Assembly (NCBI GenBank): GCA_905197955.1
Contig: CAJKAR010000016.1
Location: 27,571-91,570 of the forward strand
DNA: 64,000 nt
Direction of reading: 5' to 3'
Source: an uncultured Lentisphaeria bacterium
Lineage (GTDB): Bacteria > Verrucomicrobiota > Lentisphaeria > Victivallales > UBA1829
The notes under the pieces were generated by a model that saw only the letters and a program-made list of their open reading frames with translations, had not been told where the DNA came from and made no database searches. The position numbers and the translations under genes are program-made. This document shows positions 36,492 to 45,761 of this stretch, one piece after another; position 1 is the first letter of the stretch, and each line of letters begins with the position of its first letter.

Positions 36492-36651
36492 CGCCGTCCG
36501 GCTCGATTTTTTATGGATGGTTCAATTAAGGAAAACGACCCACTCAAGCCGGAACGGCGCAAGTAAGTCGAAGAAGCGCGGAAAGAACGACGAATGCATG
36601 CGCATTCCCCGAATTCATCATGGATGTTCTGCTGTCGCTCATCGTTCTTTT
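36492..36651 (-). promoter_or_regulatory. Structured leader of leuA
   Basis: On the minus strand AAAGAACGA (plus 36642-36650) pairs with TCGTTCTTT (plus 36582-36590), burying the ribosome site of the leader peptide; GAATGC/GCATTC (~36592-36607) forms an inner hairpin. The end of the peptide frame, CGCCGTTCCGGCT (plus 36547-36559), can pair with AGCCGGACGGCG (plus 36492-36503) except for one bulge, or fold locally as GCCG-TTC-CGGC. Mutually exclusive helices around a translated leader are the layout of attenuation. I do not see a T-run terminator right after these helices. Confidence 0.45.
36544..36642 (-). CDS. Candidate leuA leader peptide
   Basis: 32 aa, ATG 36642 with AGGA eight bases before it. 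The C-terminal half is AFVVLSALLRL..., with three Val and four Leu within 16 residues, all Leu encoded as CTT. It begins ~32 nt after a predicted promoter and ends ~165 nt before leuA. The position and branched-chain residues resemble leu/ilv leader peptides of other bacteria. No homologue can be named. Confidence 0.45.
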   Translation of the reverse strand: MSDSRTSMMNSGNAHAFVVLSALLRLTCAVPA

Positions 36652-36681
36652 CCTGTATGGTTGATTTTTCAAAATATTTCT

Positions 36682-36710
36682 ACAATACGCCGGAATGGAA
36701 AAAATTGCAA
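36682..36710 (-). promoter_or_regulatory. Promoter of the leuA leader
   Basis: Minus strand: TTGCAA (36710-36705), 17 bp and TATTGT (36687-36682). Start ~36674 gives a ~295-nt leader before leuA. Confidence 0.55.
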
Positions 36711-36927
36711 ATAATTTTCCATTTTTTTTTCAAAAACCTGATCTTAAATAAAAAATCGGGGAGAAGTGAAATTTCCAACAGGGATCCCGCAGCAGCGCCA
36801 GAACGTTTTAAGAGGAAGAGGCGGATCTCCCAGAATTTTCCTGTTGAAAACTCCTTCCAATTCCCCCTTGAAAGAGTCCGAGTAAGGCTTTCCTGCCAGA
36901 TTTCCGCCGACAATCTGTTTCGGACGA

Positions 36928-36956
36928 TTGAAAAATCATAAATCAGGGGTTATCTT
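36928..36956 (+). promoter_or_regulatory. Promoter of argG
   Basis: TTGAAA (36928-36933), 17 bp and TATCTT (36951-36956), ~48 bp before the argG ATG. The ~210 bp between this and the leuA promoter hold no gene that I can support. Confidence 0.6.
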
Positions 36957-37004
36957 TAATAGACAGGATCCAACATCCCAAACACTTTATTCAGGAGATA
37001 AACA

Positions 37005-38219
37005 ATGAAGATCGTAGTTGCGTATTCGGGCGGACTTGACACCTCCGTCATCATCAAATGGGCAAAGGAAACCTACAACGCGGAAATCATTGCCTACTGC
37101 GCGGACGTCGGTCAGGCGGAAGAAACCGCGGGACTCGAACAGAAGGCGATCAACACCGGCGCATCCAAATGCTATATTGACGACCTCAACGAAGAATTTG
37201 CCAGAGATTTCATCTTCCCGATGATGCAGGCGAATGCCATCTACGAAGGGACCTATCTTCTCGGCACCTCCATTGCCCGTCCGCTGATCGGCAAACGTCT
37301 TGTGGAAGTCGCCCGTGCGGAAGGCGCCGATGCGATCTGCCACGGAGCCACCGGCAAAGGCAACGACCAGGTTCGTTTCGAACTTGCCGCCTATGCTCTT
37401 GATCCGAAAATCAAAATCATTGCGGCATGGCGTGATCCGAACTGGCACTTTAAGGCCCGTACCGAAATGATTGAATACGCTCACAAGAACAATATTCCGA
37501 TCCATTCCACCGCGGCGAAACCGTACAGCATGGACCGCAATCTGCTTCATATCAGTTTTGAGGGCGGCATTCTGGAAGATCCCTGGGCAGCACCTCCGGA
37601 AGACATGTATGTAATGACCCGTCCGCTTTCCCAGGCCGCCGATACACCGGAAGATATCGTGATTTCCTTCGAAAAAGGAATTCCGGTTGCCGTCAATGAC
37701 GAGAAACTTTCTCCGGCAAACATCATGCGGAAACTCAACGAGCTCGGCAGCAAGCACGCGGTCGGACGCATCGACATTGTGGAAAACCGTTTTGTGGGCA
37801 TGAAATCCCGCGGAGTGTATGAAACTCCGGGTGGCACCATTCTCCACACAGCGCACCGTGCTCTTGAAACCATCACCATGGATAAAGAGGTCATGTATCT
37901 GCGCGACAGCTTCATTCCGGCGTATGCCCGCATGGTCTACAACGGATTCTGGTTTGCACCGGAACGGGAAGTTCTGCAGGCGGCAATCACCAAGAGCCAG
38001 GAATATGTGACTGGTGATGTCCGAGTCAAACTCTTCAAGGGTGCATGCCACGTCACCGGCAGACGCTCCCCGTACAGCCTGTACGACAGCGAAATCGCCT
38101 CCTTTGAAGCGGAAGACGTCTACAACCAGAAAGACGCCACCGGCTTCATCCGGCTGAACGCCCTTCGTCTCAGCGTCATGGCGAGAAGCAAACAGGCGGC
38201 TTATCTCACCGAGAAATAA
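37005..38219 (+). CDS. argG: Argininosuccinate synthase
   Basis: 404 aa, the usual length. It ligates citrulline and aspartate with ATP in arginine synthesis. KIVVAYSGGLDTSVIIKW is the PP-loop, followed by YCADVGQAEE, LLGTSIARPLI, CHGATGKGNDQVRFE and SRGVYETPGGTIL. Preceded by AGGAGATAAACA. It is monocistronic, with its own promoter and terminator. Confidence 0.97.
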   Translation: MKIVVAYSGGLDTSVIIKWAKETYNAEIIAYCADVGQAEETAGLEQKAINTGASKCYIDDLNEEFARDFIFPMMQANAIYEGTYLLGTSIARPLIGKRLVEVARAEGADAICHGATGKGNDQVRFELAAYALDPKIKIIAAWRDPNWHFKARTEMIEYAHKNNIPIHSTAAKPYSMDRNLLHISFEGGILEDPWAAPPEDMYVMTRPLSQAADTPEDIVISFEKGIPVAVNDEKLSPANIMRKLNELGSKHAVGRIDIVENRFVGMKSRGVYETPGGTILHTAHRALETITMDKEVMYLRDSFIPAYARMVYNGFWFAPEREVLQAAITKSQEYVTGDVRVKLFKGACHVTGRRSPYSLYDSEIASFEAEDVYNQKDATGFIRLNALRLSVMARSKQAAYLTEK

Positions 38220-38240
38220 GCGTCTCGAATATTGAAATAT

Positions 38241-38279
38241 CGGCGCGGGATGAGAGAAAATCTCTTTCCGCGCCGTTTT
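38241..38279 (+). terminator. Terminator of argG
   Basis: CGGCGCGG (38241-38248) pairs with CCGCGCCG (38268-38275), inner GAGAG/CTCT continues the stem, and TTTT follows. Confidence 0.9.
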
Positions 38280-38319
38280 CTGCTTTATTGTTCTTGATCG
38301 AATCACTGGAATAGACATC

Positions 38320-39135
38320 ATGCTTTTTTATCTTCAGGCCGCCATATTGGGAATTGTGCAGGGGATCACGGAGTTTCTGCCGATCAGCAGCACCGGACAC
38401 ATGATTATCGTCGATGAATTCATCCGACTGGAAAAACCGTTCAAGGAAATGTTTTTTGTGGTCATCCAGCTGGGATCGATTCTGGCGGTGCTGGTCTATT
38501 TTCATAAGAAGCTGTTTCCTGTGAAAGCATTGTCAGATGCCGGATTGAGAAAGAGCACACTTCTGCTCTGGAGCAAGGCGGCGGTCGGAGTGATTCCGGC
38601 GATTGTGATCGGCGGATTGTTCGGATCGAAGATTCAGGATCTTCTGTATAATACCTTTACGGTTGCGGCGGCACTGGTTGTGGGAGGGATTGCGCTGCTT
38701 TGGATTGAGTCGTCGCATCGCCGGGTTACGGTTTCTGAGATGGATCAGCTTTCATTTGGGAAAGCTCTTGCGATCGGCGGGATCCAGTGTCTGGCAATGA
38801 TCCCTGGGACATCGCGTTCAGCGGCGACAATCTTAGGATCGCTTCTTCTCGGGACCTCGCGGGAAGTTGCGGTGGAATACTCTTTTTTTCTGGCCATTCC
38901 GACCATGTTTGCGGCCTCGGCATACAGCTTATGGAAAGAGGGAGCCGTTCTGACGACTTCACAGTGGATTGCCACGGGAACAGGTTTTTTTGTCTCTTTT
39001 CTTGTTGCCTGGGGAGTGATTGCATTTTTCATGAATTACATTCGCCGGAAAGATTTCAAACTTTTCGGCTGGTACCGGATTGTTCTCGGTCTGATTCTTC
39101 TTCTCTGGTTCGGAATCGGATTTTTATTGAAATAA
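38320..39135 (+). CDS. uppP: Undecaprenyl-diphosphatase (BacA/UppP)
   Basis: 271 aa. Eight-helix membrane enzyme that recycles undecaprenyl pyrophosphate for cell-wall and O-antigen synthesis. AAILGIVQGITEFLPISSTGHMIIV (the catalytic E/S segment) and AMIPGTSRSAATILGSLLLGTSREVAVEYSFFLAIP (PGxSRSxAT) are diagnostic. It carries the same lipid carrier used by the polysaccharide locus. Confidence 0.96.
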   Translation: MLFYLQAAILGIVQGITEFLPISSTGHMIIVDEFIRLEKPFKEMFFVVIQLGSILAVLVYFHKKLFPVKALSDAGLRKSTLLLWSKAAVGVIPAIVIGGLFGSKIQDLLYNTFTVAAALVVGGIALLWIESSHRRVTVSEMDQLSFGKALAIGGIQCLAMIPGTSRSAATILGSLLLGTSREVAVEYSFFLAIPTMFAASAYSLWKEGAVLTTSQWIATGTGFFVSFLVAWGVIAFFMNYIRRKDFKLFGWYRIVLGLILLLWFGIGFLLK

Positions 39136-39186
39136 ATACAAAAAATAGCAGATTGAACTTGTATTTTATAGAACGAGGGTTAAATT
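39134..39186 (+). promoter_or_regulatory. uppP 3' hairpin and tRNA-Arg promoter
   Basis: AAATACAA (39134-39141) and TTGTATTT (39159-39166) form a weak hairpin over the uppP stop. TTGTAT (39159-39164), 16 bp and TAAATT (39181-39186) give a promoter starting ~39193, 12 nt before the tRNA. Confidence 0.4.
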
Positions 39187-39204
39187 ATAGCTTCAATATC
39201 ATTT

Positions 39205-39280
<76 letters not shown>

Positions 39281-39471
39281 TTCTTTTTCCTCCAATTCGA
39301 TTGATGCCTTACGATTCCCATATATCTGTCGTCAAAAAATATTGCGGCGGAGTCTTACGTTTTTCCAGAAGAAACGAAAATAAAACAATCAAATTGCTCT
39401 GATCTTCCTGCCGCGTTTAAAAGACTCCTATTCCAAATGTCCCATCTCCCGTTCTTGAACAGGAAATACAT

Positions 39472-39521
39472 AAAAAAAGACTGTTGAAACCGTTTACAAA
39501 AACGTGTCTCAAAAGTCTTTC
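39472..39521 (-). terminator. Terminator of the 1314-aa hydrolase transcript
   Basis: On the minus strand AAAGACT (39520-39514) pairs with AGTCTTT (39482-39476), followed by T residues (to 39473). The loop holds TTGAAACCGTTTACAA on the plus strand, which also resembles a LacI-family operator. The remaining intergenic bases after tRNA-Arg show nothing clear. Confidence 0.6.
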
Positions 39522-39544
39522 CTGTAAAAGAGTCTGTTCAGAAT

Positions 39545-42500
39545 TTACCGAGTCAGAAGACATTCCCTCCACCGGTGCGGATCGCTGTAAGGCGTTTCTC
39601 CTTTCCCGGAAAGATTGGTTAAAGTCTGTACCCGGTTCTTTCCATCGTTGTCATTGATAATCAAAGCAAAACGGAAAAAGGCGTTTTCCTTCAACTCCAG
39701 CGGCAGAATCATCGACTGAGGAAGAACGACGGAATACAGCATTCCTCCCTCAACCGGAGTCACCGTGGTTTCCGTTCCGGTCACCTCAACTCCAGGCTGC
39801 GGAGCCTCAATTCCTCCCGCAAGCTGCTGCTCCGGAGCACATTCCCGGTAGAAGCGGACCTTTCCATCCGCACCCAGACTCAACGAATAGGCATAATCAT
39901 TATAATCAAACGGAACACTTGGAGAACGTGTCGCGTTGTCGCCAAACGTATCAATATAAAACTGGATGCCATCAAACTTGTAATCAAATTTCATGCGTCT
40001 GTCCGACGGGAGACTCTTCGTGGAATCCTTCACCAGAACCTGAAGACGGAAATGGTGCTTGTCCCATCCCATCCGGTAAGAAGCTTCCAGCTTGCTTTTT
40101 TCCGCTCCTGCATGCAATACACTCCGATTATTCATCGGAATAAATGCATGGGTCTCCAATCCCGTACCGGAAACCTTCGGAATCGATAACACGTTCATCG
40201 AAATCTTCTGAACAAAAGGCTCCTTCCGATTGCTCTCATAAACGGTGATGGAACAGTTGATTTTCCCGTTCTTCTCCGTTAACACTTCCGGCAGCGGAAA
40301 ACGAAGCGGAGTCGATGCCCCCGGTGCAATCTCAAGAGGAACTCTCTTCCCGTTGATAATAACATAACCGCGGAACATCCGGCTGATTCTATTGGCAAAG
40401 GTAATCATTCCATTCGCTGGGTTCTCCAGTTTGAACAGCACCTTCAGCGGGAAAGAGTTATCTCCCCGCACACGGGCCGCGGCAAAGGACTCTTTTAAGA
40501 GCGCATAACTTCCCGGTTTCCCCTTCACAATCACCGGGAACGGCGCAACAGGGAGAACCGAGGGATTCCCTGACGACTGAAAGTGCAGACGATTTCCCAT
40601 CATATCAAAAAACTCCACCGGATTGCCCTTAAAATCAATTTCCGCTTCCGGCGCAGGTTTTTCACCCCGGTCCACCGCAGGATCGTGGGACCAGAAGACT
40701 GCCGCGGGAATCCCCTTTGCATCTTCAAACAGATAAACTCGAATATTCCGGGAAAGACGCAGATCATCGCGATAGTTCATACCATCCATCAGACGGCAGA
40801 GGGTGTTCGGAATCATCCCGATCGCAGTGATGTTTCTCCAGTCCACAAACAGGTCCTTCCAGCTGAGCCATCCATTGTAGGATCGGACCCGGTCCCTGTA
40901 TTTCATGGCCATGACATAACTGCGCATGGTATATGCCGCGGCAATGCGCTCTCCCCAGCCGATCGAATAGGAGGGGGTTCCCTGACGGAAATGATCCGTC
41001 GTACAGGCATGATGCGAATTCAACTCCCATTCCGCAACATGATAGGGACTGTGATAAATGCCTTCATTCCAGTGAATGGGAACAGTTCCATAGCCGGAAT
41101 CCTTCACCATTTTCAGGAACACCGCCGCATCGCTGTCGAGATCCGGATCCTCAGGACGCTTCCGGTAAGGATGAATCGCTATGGCGGACGGCTGTACATC
41201 CGGAGCCAGCTTTTTCAGCGACTTCAGAATATGCCCCGTCACTTCAACATCGCCGATCGGCGACATATTGGGCATCCCCCCCTCCACCATCCAGCCGAGC
41301 GAAGGATCTGCTCTGAGAATTCCTCTGCGGCACGCAAGAGAGAGTTTGACAAAAGAATCATAGTCTTTGTCCATCAGAAAATGAAACTTCCCTCTGGATT
41401 CCGCCTGGATAAACCAAGTCCGGATCTCCGGATTGGACTTCGCAACTCGATACGAGAGGTCCTCGATCTCTTTTTCCAGTTTCTCCGAGTACGGTTCATT
41501 GGTAAAACGAAGCCGATGCGATAAATCCCTGGCTTTCGGATCAAGACGAGCCGGACCGTAATTCAAAACCCCGGACCCGGTATCCGTAATGCCGCGGGCG
41601 AGCAGAGGTTTGTAGCGAGCCATGTCATAAACATAATTCGTGGAACCGTAACCAAGAGCCGCATACAGATCGGCATCCGCTTCCAGGGTCGAGGAAAGAC
41701 CGCCCAGAATCGCAAAGAACTTCCGGAACGGCGTCTTCGGCGCAGGTTCCAGTTTCAGCATCCGATGATAACTTCTATGCTCCCCTCCTCCCGGCAGACT
41801 CAGCTTCACTTCCAGTTCCGAAGGGCCAAACGGCACTTGCGCACTTGTAAAAGGAAGTTTCACCAAACTTTCGCCGGATTCCGGGAGGGTAAATTCCATC
41901 TCAGGAAGCTCTTGCGTTCGATAATACAGATCGGTGATCTTACTCGTCAGATGGTATCTGCCAGGCAAACGTCCGGAGATCCGTAATTCCGGGGCGATGT
42001 TCTCACCGGCGCCGATGTAAAAGCGTTCCTTCTGTTTCGTCAGCAGTTTGACCGCAACAGGCGTGGAATCAAACGCGGTGGCACGGGGGGCCATTTCCAG
42101 CTGAAGATCATCGACCCATACCGCACTGTCGGAACGGTTGTTGTCGGCACGGATGCAAAAGACAAGACCGTTATCCGGAGCTGTCACAGTACACTCATAT
42201 CGTTTCCACTGTTCCGTCAGATGAAACGAAGGGGTTTTCGGAAAACGATTCCACCTGCGCCCGATGCATGTCACATGAAGAACACTTCCAGGAACCTCAG
42301 ACTTTGCATAAAACGAAAAGGTGTACTGTTTCCCCGGAACTGCCGGGGTGATGAACGTGGCAAACCGGGTAGTCCCGCGCTCCCCTTTCCGGAGATTGAT
42401 CCGCAAAGAACGTTTCCCGCTGCGGAATTCCTTCTCATCAACCGTATAAAGCGGCGGATTCTCTCTGTAATACGTCCCCCAGCCGTAGTCCCGGTAGAAA

Positions 42501-43489
42501 TCAAAACCGGCCTCAAATGAAGGATTCTGAAGAAGATTGCGGGATAGGCTGTAATCAGGAATATGCTTGCGATCATTGCTCCAGAAATCAATGCCGGCAA
42601 AGGAATCCTGCGTCTTTCCGAACTCCGGATTGGTTTTGCCGATATCCAGAAACAAGGTCAGCTTGTTCTGTCCTTCAGGAAAAAAAAGACAGAAGGTGTA
42701 GCCGTATTTCCCCGAGAACCCCTGGACACCCCCCTGATGAAGAGCGGATACCGAAAGACGCAGTTTCTCCGCAGGACGAATTGAGATTTCCCGATTCCGC
42801 TGATTGGAAAACAGAACTATCGCTCCATCGATTTCATTCAAAGGCAGCACTTCCTTCCGCTCATCGCCGCTCAAATCCGGCACCTTGAACGTTTTTTCCC
42901 CGATCCGGATGCTGGAATTTGCAAATTCCTTGTAGCTTAGAGTTTGAAGGAACAGACGAGCGTTCTGCTGGGAAATATTCCGGGGCAGCCTGATCTCTAC
43001 TTCTATGCGAATGATTCCTTCCGGGGTCAGACTCTGCGTCAGAACAATCGCGGAATCATTCTTGCTTTCCAGTGTGCACGGAACAGTGGTGATGAACCGT
43101 TTTCCCTCCCGGTCAAACAGCGTGGATTTCTGATCGGCATGGCGCTTGAGCGGAACCCATTGTTTCCCGATCTGGACACCGCCCATGGCGACGGAGGCAA
43201 GACGCAACAGCGGAATTGTTCCGAACCGGGAGAGCTCCCATGACGGATTCCGATTGATTCCATGCGCCTTGGGCAGTGCCGAATACATCAGATCGCCACA
43301 GCGGAAGCCATAATGTTCAAAACTTTTTTCCCCGAATTTCTTCGTTTCCTGAAACAACTCCGGCGTTTTTCGAATCGTCTCACTGGAATAGAACGCCGGG
43401 ACCGGAGCATCCAGATCTGCGGCGGAAAGAGCCCCTGCCGCATAAAAGGTGAACATCCCGGCAAGAAGGCCAAAATATCTGTTTGCCAT
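39545..43489 (-). CDS. Large secreted multidomain carbohydrate-active protein (putative glycoside hydrolase)
   Basis: 1314 aa. Signal peptide FGLLAGMFTFYAAGALSAAD. Residues ~25-300: beta-rich domain. ~318-467: CBM4/9-like module (NLLQNPSFEAGFDFYRDYGWGT ... AVWVDDLQLEM). ~480-585: Ig-like. ~590-960: TIM-barrel-like part with EIRTWFIQAESRG (E697) and PIHWNEGIYHSP (E809) as candidate acid/base and nucleophile, and HPYRKRPEDPD between. ~960-1110: beta sandwich. ~1120-1314: CBM9/DOMON-like end (DGIQFYIDTFGDN). I cannot place the catalytic domain in a numbered GH family; GH39/GH42-like folds are nearest in layout. First gene after it on the strand's upstream side is an SGNH hydrolase, 2 bp away. 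Confidence 0.6.
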   Translation of the reverse strand: MANRYFGLLAGMFTFYAAGALSAADLDAPVPAFYSSETIRKTPELFQETKKFGEKSFEHYGFRCGDLMYSALPKAHGINRNPSWELSRFGTIPLLRLASVAMGGVQIGKQWVPLKRHADQKSTLFDREGKRFITTVPCTLESKNDSAIVLTQSLTPEGIIRIEVEIRLPRNISQQNARLFLQTLSYKEFANSSIRIGEKTFKVPDLSGDERKEVLPLNEIDGAIVLFSNQRNREISIRPAEKLRLSVSALHQGGVQGFSGKYGYTFCLFFPEGQNKLTLFLDIGKTNPEFGKTQDSFAGIDFWSNDRKHIPDYSLSRNLLQNPSFEAGFDFYRDYGWGTYYRENPPLYTVDEKEFRSGKRSLRINLRKGERGTTRFATFITPAVPGKQYTFSFYAKSEVPGSVLHVTCIGRRWNRFPKTPSFHLTEQWKRYECTVTAPDNGLVFCIRADNNRSDSAVWVDDLQLEMAPRATAFDSTPVAVKLLTKQKERFYIGAGENIAPELRISGRLPGRYHLTSKITDLYYRTQELPEMEFTLPESGESLVKLPFTSAQVPFGPSELEVKLSLPGGGEHRSYHRMLKLEPAPKTPFRKFFAILGGLSSTLEADADLYAALGYGSTNYVYDMARYKPLLARGITDTGSGVLNYGPARLDPKARDLSHRLRFTNEPYSEKLEKEIEDLSYRVAKSNPEIRTWFIQAESRGKFHFLMDKDYDSFVKLSLACRRGILRADPSLGWMVEGGMPNMSPIGDVEVTGHILKSLKKLAPDVQPSAIAIHPYRKRPEDPDLDSDAAVFLKMVKDSGYGTVPIHWNEGIYHSPYHVAEWELNSHHACTTDHFRQGTPSYSIGWGERIAAAYTMRSYVMAMKYRDRVRSYNGWLSWKDLFVDWRNITAIGMIPNTLCRLMDGMNYRDDLRLSRNIRVYLFEDAKGIPAAVFWSHDPAVDRGEKPAPEAEIDFKGNPVEFFDMMGNRLHFQSSGNPSVLPVAPFPVIVKGKPGSYALLKESFAAARVRGDNSFPLKVLFKLENPANGMITFANRISRMFRGYVIINGKRVPLEIAPGASTPLRFPLPEVLTEKNGKINCSITVYESNRKEPFVQKISMNVLSIPKVSGTGLETHAFIPMNNRSVLHAGAEKSKLEASYRMGWDKHHFRLQVLVKDSTKSLPSDRRMKFDYKFDGIQFYIDTFGDNATRSPSVPFDYNDYAYSLSLGADGKVRFYRECAPEQQLAGGIEAPQPGVEVTGTETTVTPVEGGMLYSVVLPQSMILPLELKENAFFRFALIINDNDGKNRVQTLTNLSGKGETPYSDPHRWRECLLTR

Positions 43490-43491
43490 CT

Positions 43492-44775
43492 TTACTGTTT
43501 CCTTTCAACGGGACGAATGGTTATGGTGTACTGATGCGGAGTCTCAACGGTCTTTTTGATGGAATCTTCCATCTTTTTCCAGTCACTTTTTAATTCCTTC
43601 TGAATGACGGCACAGGCGTTGACCACATCCGCGGAACGTTTTTCCAGATTGGGAAGCGCCGCCCGGAGCCCCGTCTGGTATTGACGGAAAACTCGAGTTT
43701 CAAACATCTGTTTTTCCCGGATTTTCCGATAGAGATCATTGGTCACCATATGGAATGCATTGTCCTTCCCCTGGAAGAATTCACTCAAATTGACTCCCTT
43801 CTCCAGATCCTCTCTGGAAAAATAGTGGAAGTTCCCGGAACCGAACTGCACCTCGGCTCCGCTCGAAGGCAGGTTGGTGACCTTCAGGATAAAACGATTC
43901 AAATCCTGATTGAAGGGAAGAAACGGCAGAATCGTCGTCTCGCTGGATGGATTAGGTTTTGACGGAGCAGGCCAGAAGCAGAACGGCCAGCGGGTACTTG
44001 CCAGAGTGACACGCCCCCGTTCACTGCGAACAACTTTATGACCTGCCGAAACCTGCGTTTTTCCGGAGGGATAATCCATTTTGATCTCAGCGATCTGTCC
44101 ATCCATCCCCAGACCCTTGAGCATACTGTATGCCATGACGAGATGTCCGTTTCTCGCCGGATGAATACCATCCTGACCGCAGACGTGGTAGGAATCGCCG
44201 TACTTCGCTTTGGCTTTCCGCATCACCTCAAGAAGCAGGGAATGCAGATCCGCAAAATCCGCATGAGATTCAGCAGCGGTCTCCTTCGCAATCCCGCCGA
44301 GCACTGAAAGGGTCTGGTTGTAATCTTCCGGACGGAGCCGGCGGAATGTGGTGGTATCCACCGCGCCGGGAGAGGAGATCAGAAGCCGGACCTGATTCTG
44401 ATTCATCCAGGAGGCAATCTTCCGGAGGCCGTTCCGATAATTGGCGGAGGTGCGGTCGCTGGGTTTCCGGTATTGTCCGTCGTTCATACCGTAACAGACC
44501 GTGGCCACGGTGGGATTGAACCAGGAACAGGTATCCTGCATCCGATAGACCGCATAGCTGGAAGCGTGCTCTCCGCCGTGACCGAACTGAATGACGGAAA
44601 GATCATGCAGTCCGCTGCACGCCCGGAGATAAAATTCCATGTAGACAGAATAAAGTTTCTGTTCCGTAATCGAATCTCCGATGACGGCAATCCGGTCTCC
44701 GTCCTTCAGGGTGATTGCGGCGGAACATGATACAGCGGCAAGCAAAATTGCCGACAGCAACGTTGTTTTTTTCAT
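43492..44775 (-). CDS. SGNH/GDSL-type esterase, secreted
   Basis: 427 aa. Signal peptide KKTTLLSAILLAAVSCSAA. Block I IAVIGDSITEQ holds the Ser nucleophile, block III VCYGMNDGQ the oxyanion Asn, and block V GQDGIHPARNGHLVMA the Asp/His pair. Likely removes acetyl or similar esters from glycans. The ~200-residue C-terminal extension is uncharacterised. It is directly upstream of the 1314-aa hydrolase (2-bp gap), so the two are probably co-translated and work on one substrate. Confidence 0.87.
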   Translation of the reverse strand: MKKTTLLSAILLAAVSCSAAITLKDGDRIAVIGDSITEQKLYSVYMEFYLRACSGLHDLSVIQFGHGGEHASSYAVYRMQDTCSWFNPTVATVCYGMNDGQYRKPSDRTSANYRNGLRKIASWMNQNQVRLLISSPGAVDTTTFRRLRPEDYNQTLSVLGGIAKETAAESHADFADLHSLLLEVMRKAKAKYGDSYHVCGQDGIHPARNGHLVMAYSMLKGLGMDGQIAEIKMDYPSGKTQVSAGHKVVRSERGRVTLASTRWPFCFWPAPSKPNPSSETTILPFLPFNQDLNRFILKVTNLPSSGAEVQFGSGNFHYFSREDLEKGVNLSEFFQGKDNAFHMVTNDLYRKIREKQMFETRVFRQYQTGLRAALPNLEKRSADVVNACAVIQKELKSDWKKMEDSIKKTVETPHQYTITIRPVERKQ

Positions 44776-44799
44776 ATTTTTCTCCTTGTCAAATTTTAT

Positions 44800-45588
44800 T
44801 TACCAGTAATGAACAGTCTTTTTGCTGTCGAATCCGCGCAAAAAGAATCCGTAGTTTGCTGCGGCGGAATGATACTGGATTCCACGATGTTCCATTGTTC
44901 CTCTGGAAACGGACTCGCAATGGCCGTCAAAAAAACTGACATTGCATCTTTGCGTATGATGGAATCCGGTCATCATGCCCAGAGAATTATGTTCGACCAT
45001 CGAAATAATCAGACGATCATAAAACGTCGTTTTCAGCGGATGATCCAGCGTAAAAACCGCTTCGGAAGGACGTGTCAGAACATTGGTTTTGCCAAACATG
45101 TAAGCGTGTCCGCCACTGGAATTAGACCCGCTGGTATTGGCTCCTCCGCATACCCCTCTGCCGAAATGCGAGTAACGAAATGCTCCATACGCAAACTCCA
45201 GCGACTGTTCCGGACAGGTAAGCGCTCCTGTAAAATAAAACTGTTTTACTCCGGCAATTTCTTTCGCCGCCGCCGATTTCTTCATGAAAGGCCCATACGG
45301 AGATGTAATACTTCCATCCTTCTGATATCCCGCCAGCATTCCGCCCCAGAAATCATGCAGCTGCGCATTGCTTCCGCTGGATGCGACCAGAGCGGCGGGC
45401 AGTAACCACTCGCTGTTATCCGTCGTGTAGGACGTCTGAGCAAGAGAAAGCATTCTCTGATTGGAGAGACAGCTGATGGATCTCCCTGTTGCCCTGGCCT
45501 TGCTCAGTGCCGGAAGAAGCATACTGACGAGAATTGAGATCATGGCAATCGCAATGAGCAGTTCCAACAATGTAAATCTCTTTTTCAT
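44800..45588 (-). CDS. Prepilin-type N-terminal cleavage/methylation protein (pseudopilin)
   Basis: 262 aa from ATG 45588, chosen because AAGGA lies five bases before it; ATG 45606 is a possible alternative. KKRFTLLELLIAIAMISILVSMLLPALSKARA with the +5 Glu, then SCLSNQRMLSLAQTSY and HHTQRCNVSFFDGHCESVSR (H-X9-DG). The short leader (MKKR) is more classical than in the other two. Upstream of the SGNH/hydrolase pair by 24 bp, so probably one operon of pseudopilin, esterase and hydrolase. Confidence 0.9.
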   Translation of the reverse strand: MKKRFTLLELLIAIAMISILVSMLLPALSKARATGRSISCLSNQRMLSLAQTSYTTDNSEWLLPAALVASSGSNAQLHDFWGGMLAGYQKDGSITSPYGPFMKKSAAAKEIAGVKQFYFTGALTCPEQSLEFAYGAFRYSHFGRGVCGGANTSGSNSSGGHAYMFGKTNVLTRPSEAVFTLDHPLKTTFYDRLIISMVEHNSLGMMTGFHHTQRCNVSFFDGHCESVSRGTMEHRGIQYHSAAANYGFFLRGFDSKKTVHYW

Positions 45589-45761
45589 AGTAATCCTTGC
45601 GTTCATCTTGAATGTACGTTCATGTTTCAACAAAGAAAGCCACAGTTCTGCAATCCGGGGAGTTGCGGATGCGTATGATGATTTTTTCTCAAACGGTTTC
45701 CTCCTTTCTCAAATCTCTGATGATTCTTATTTTATTTGGAAAGCTGTTTGCTGTCATAAGT

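Noticed and set aside
36987..38321. 444-codon open frame antisense to argG
   Set aside because: argG is unmistakable on the other strand; the antisense product has no domain.
39484..39499. TTGAAACCGTTTACAA, resembling a LacI-family operator
   Set aside because: It lies downstream of genes, in the loop region of a terminator; no promoter to regulate is nearby.
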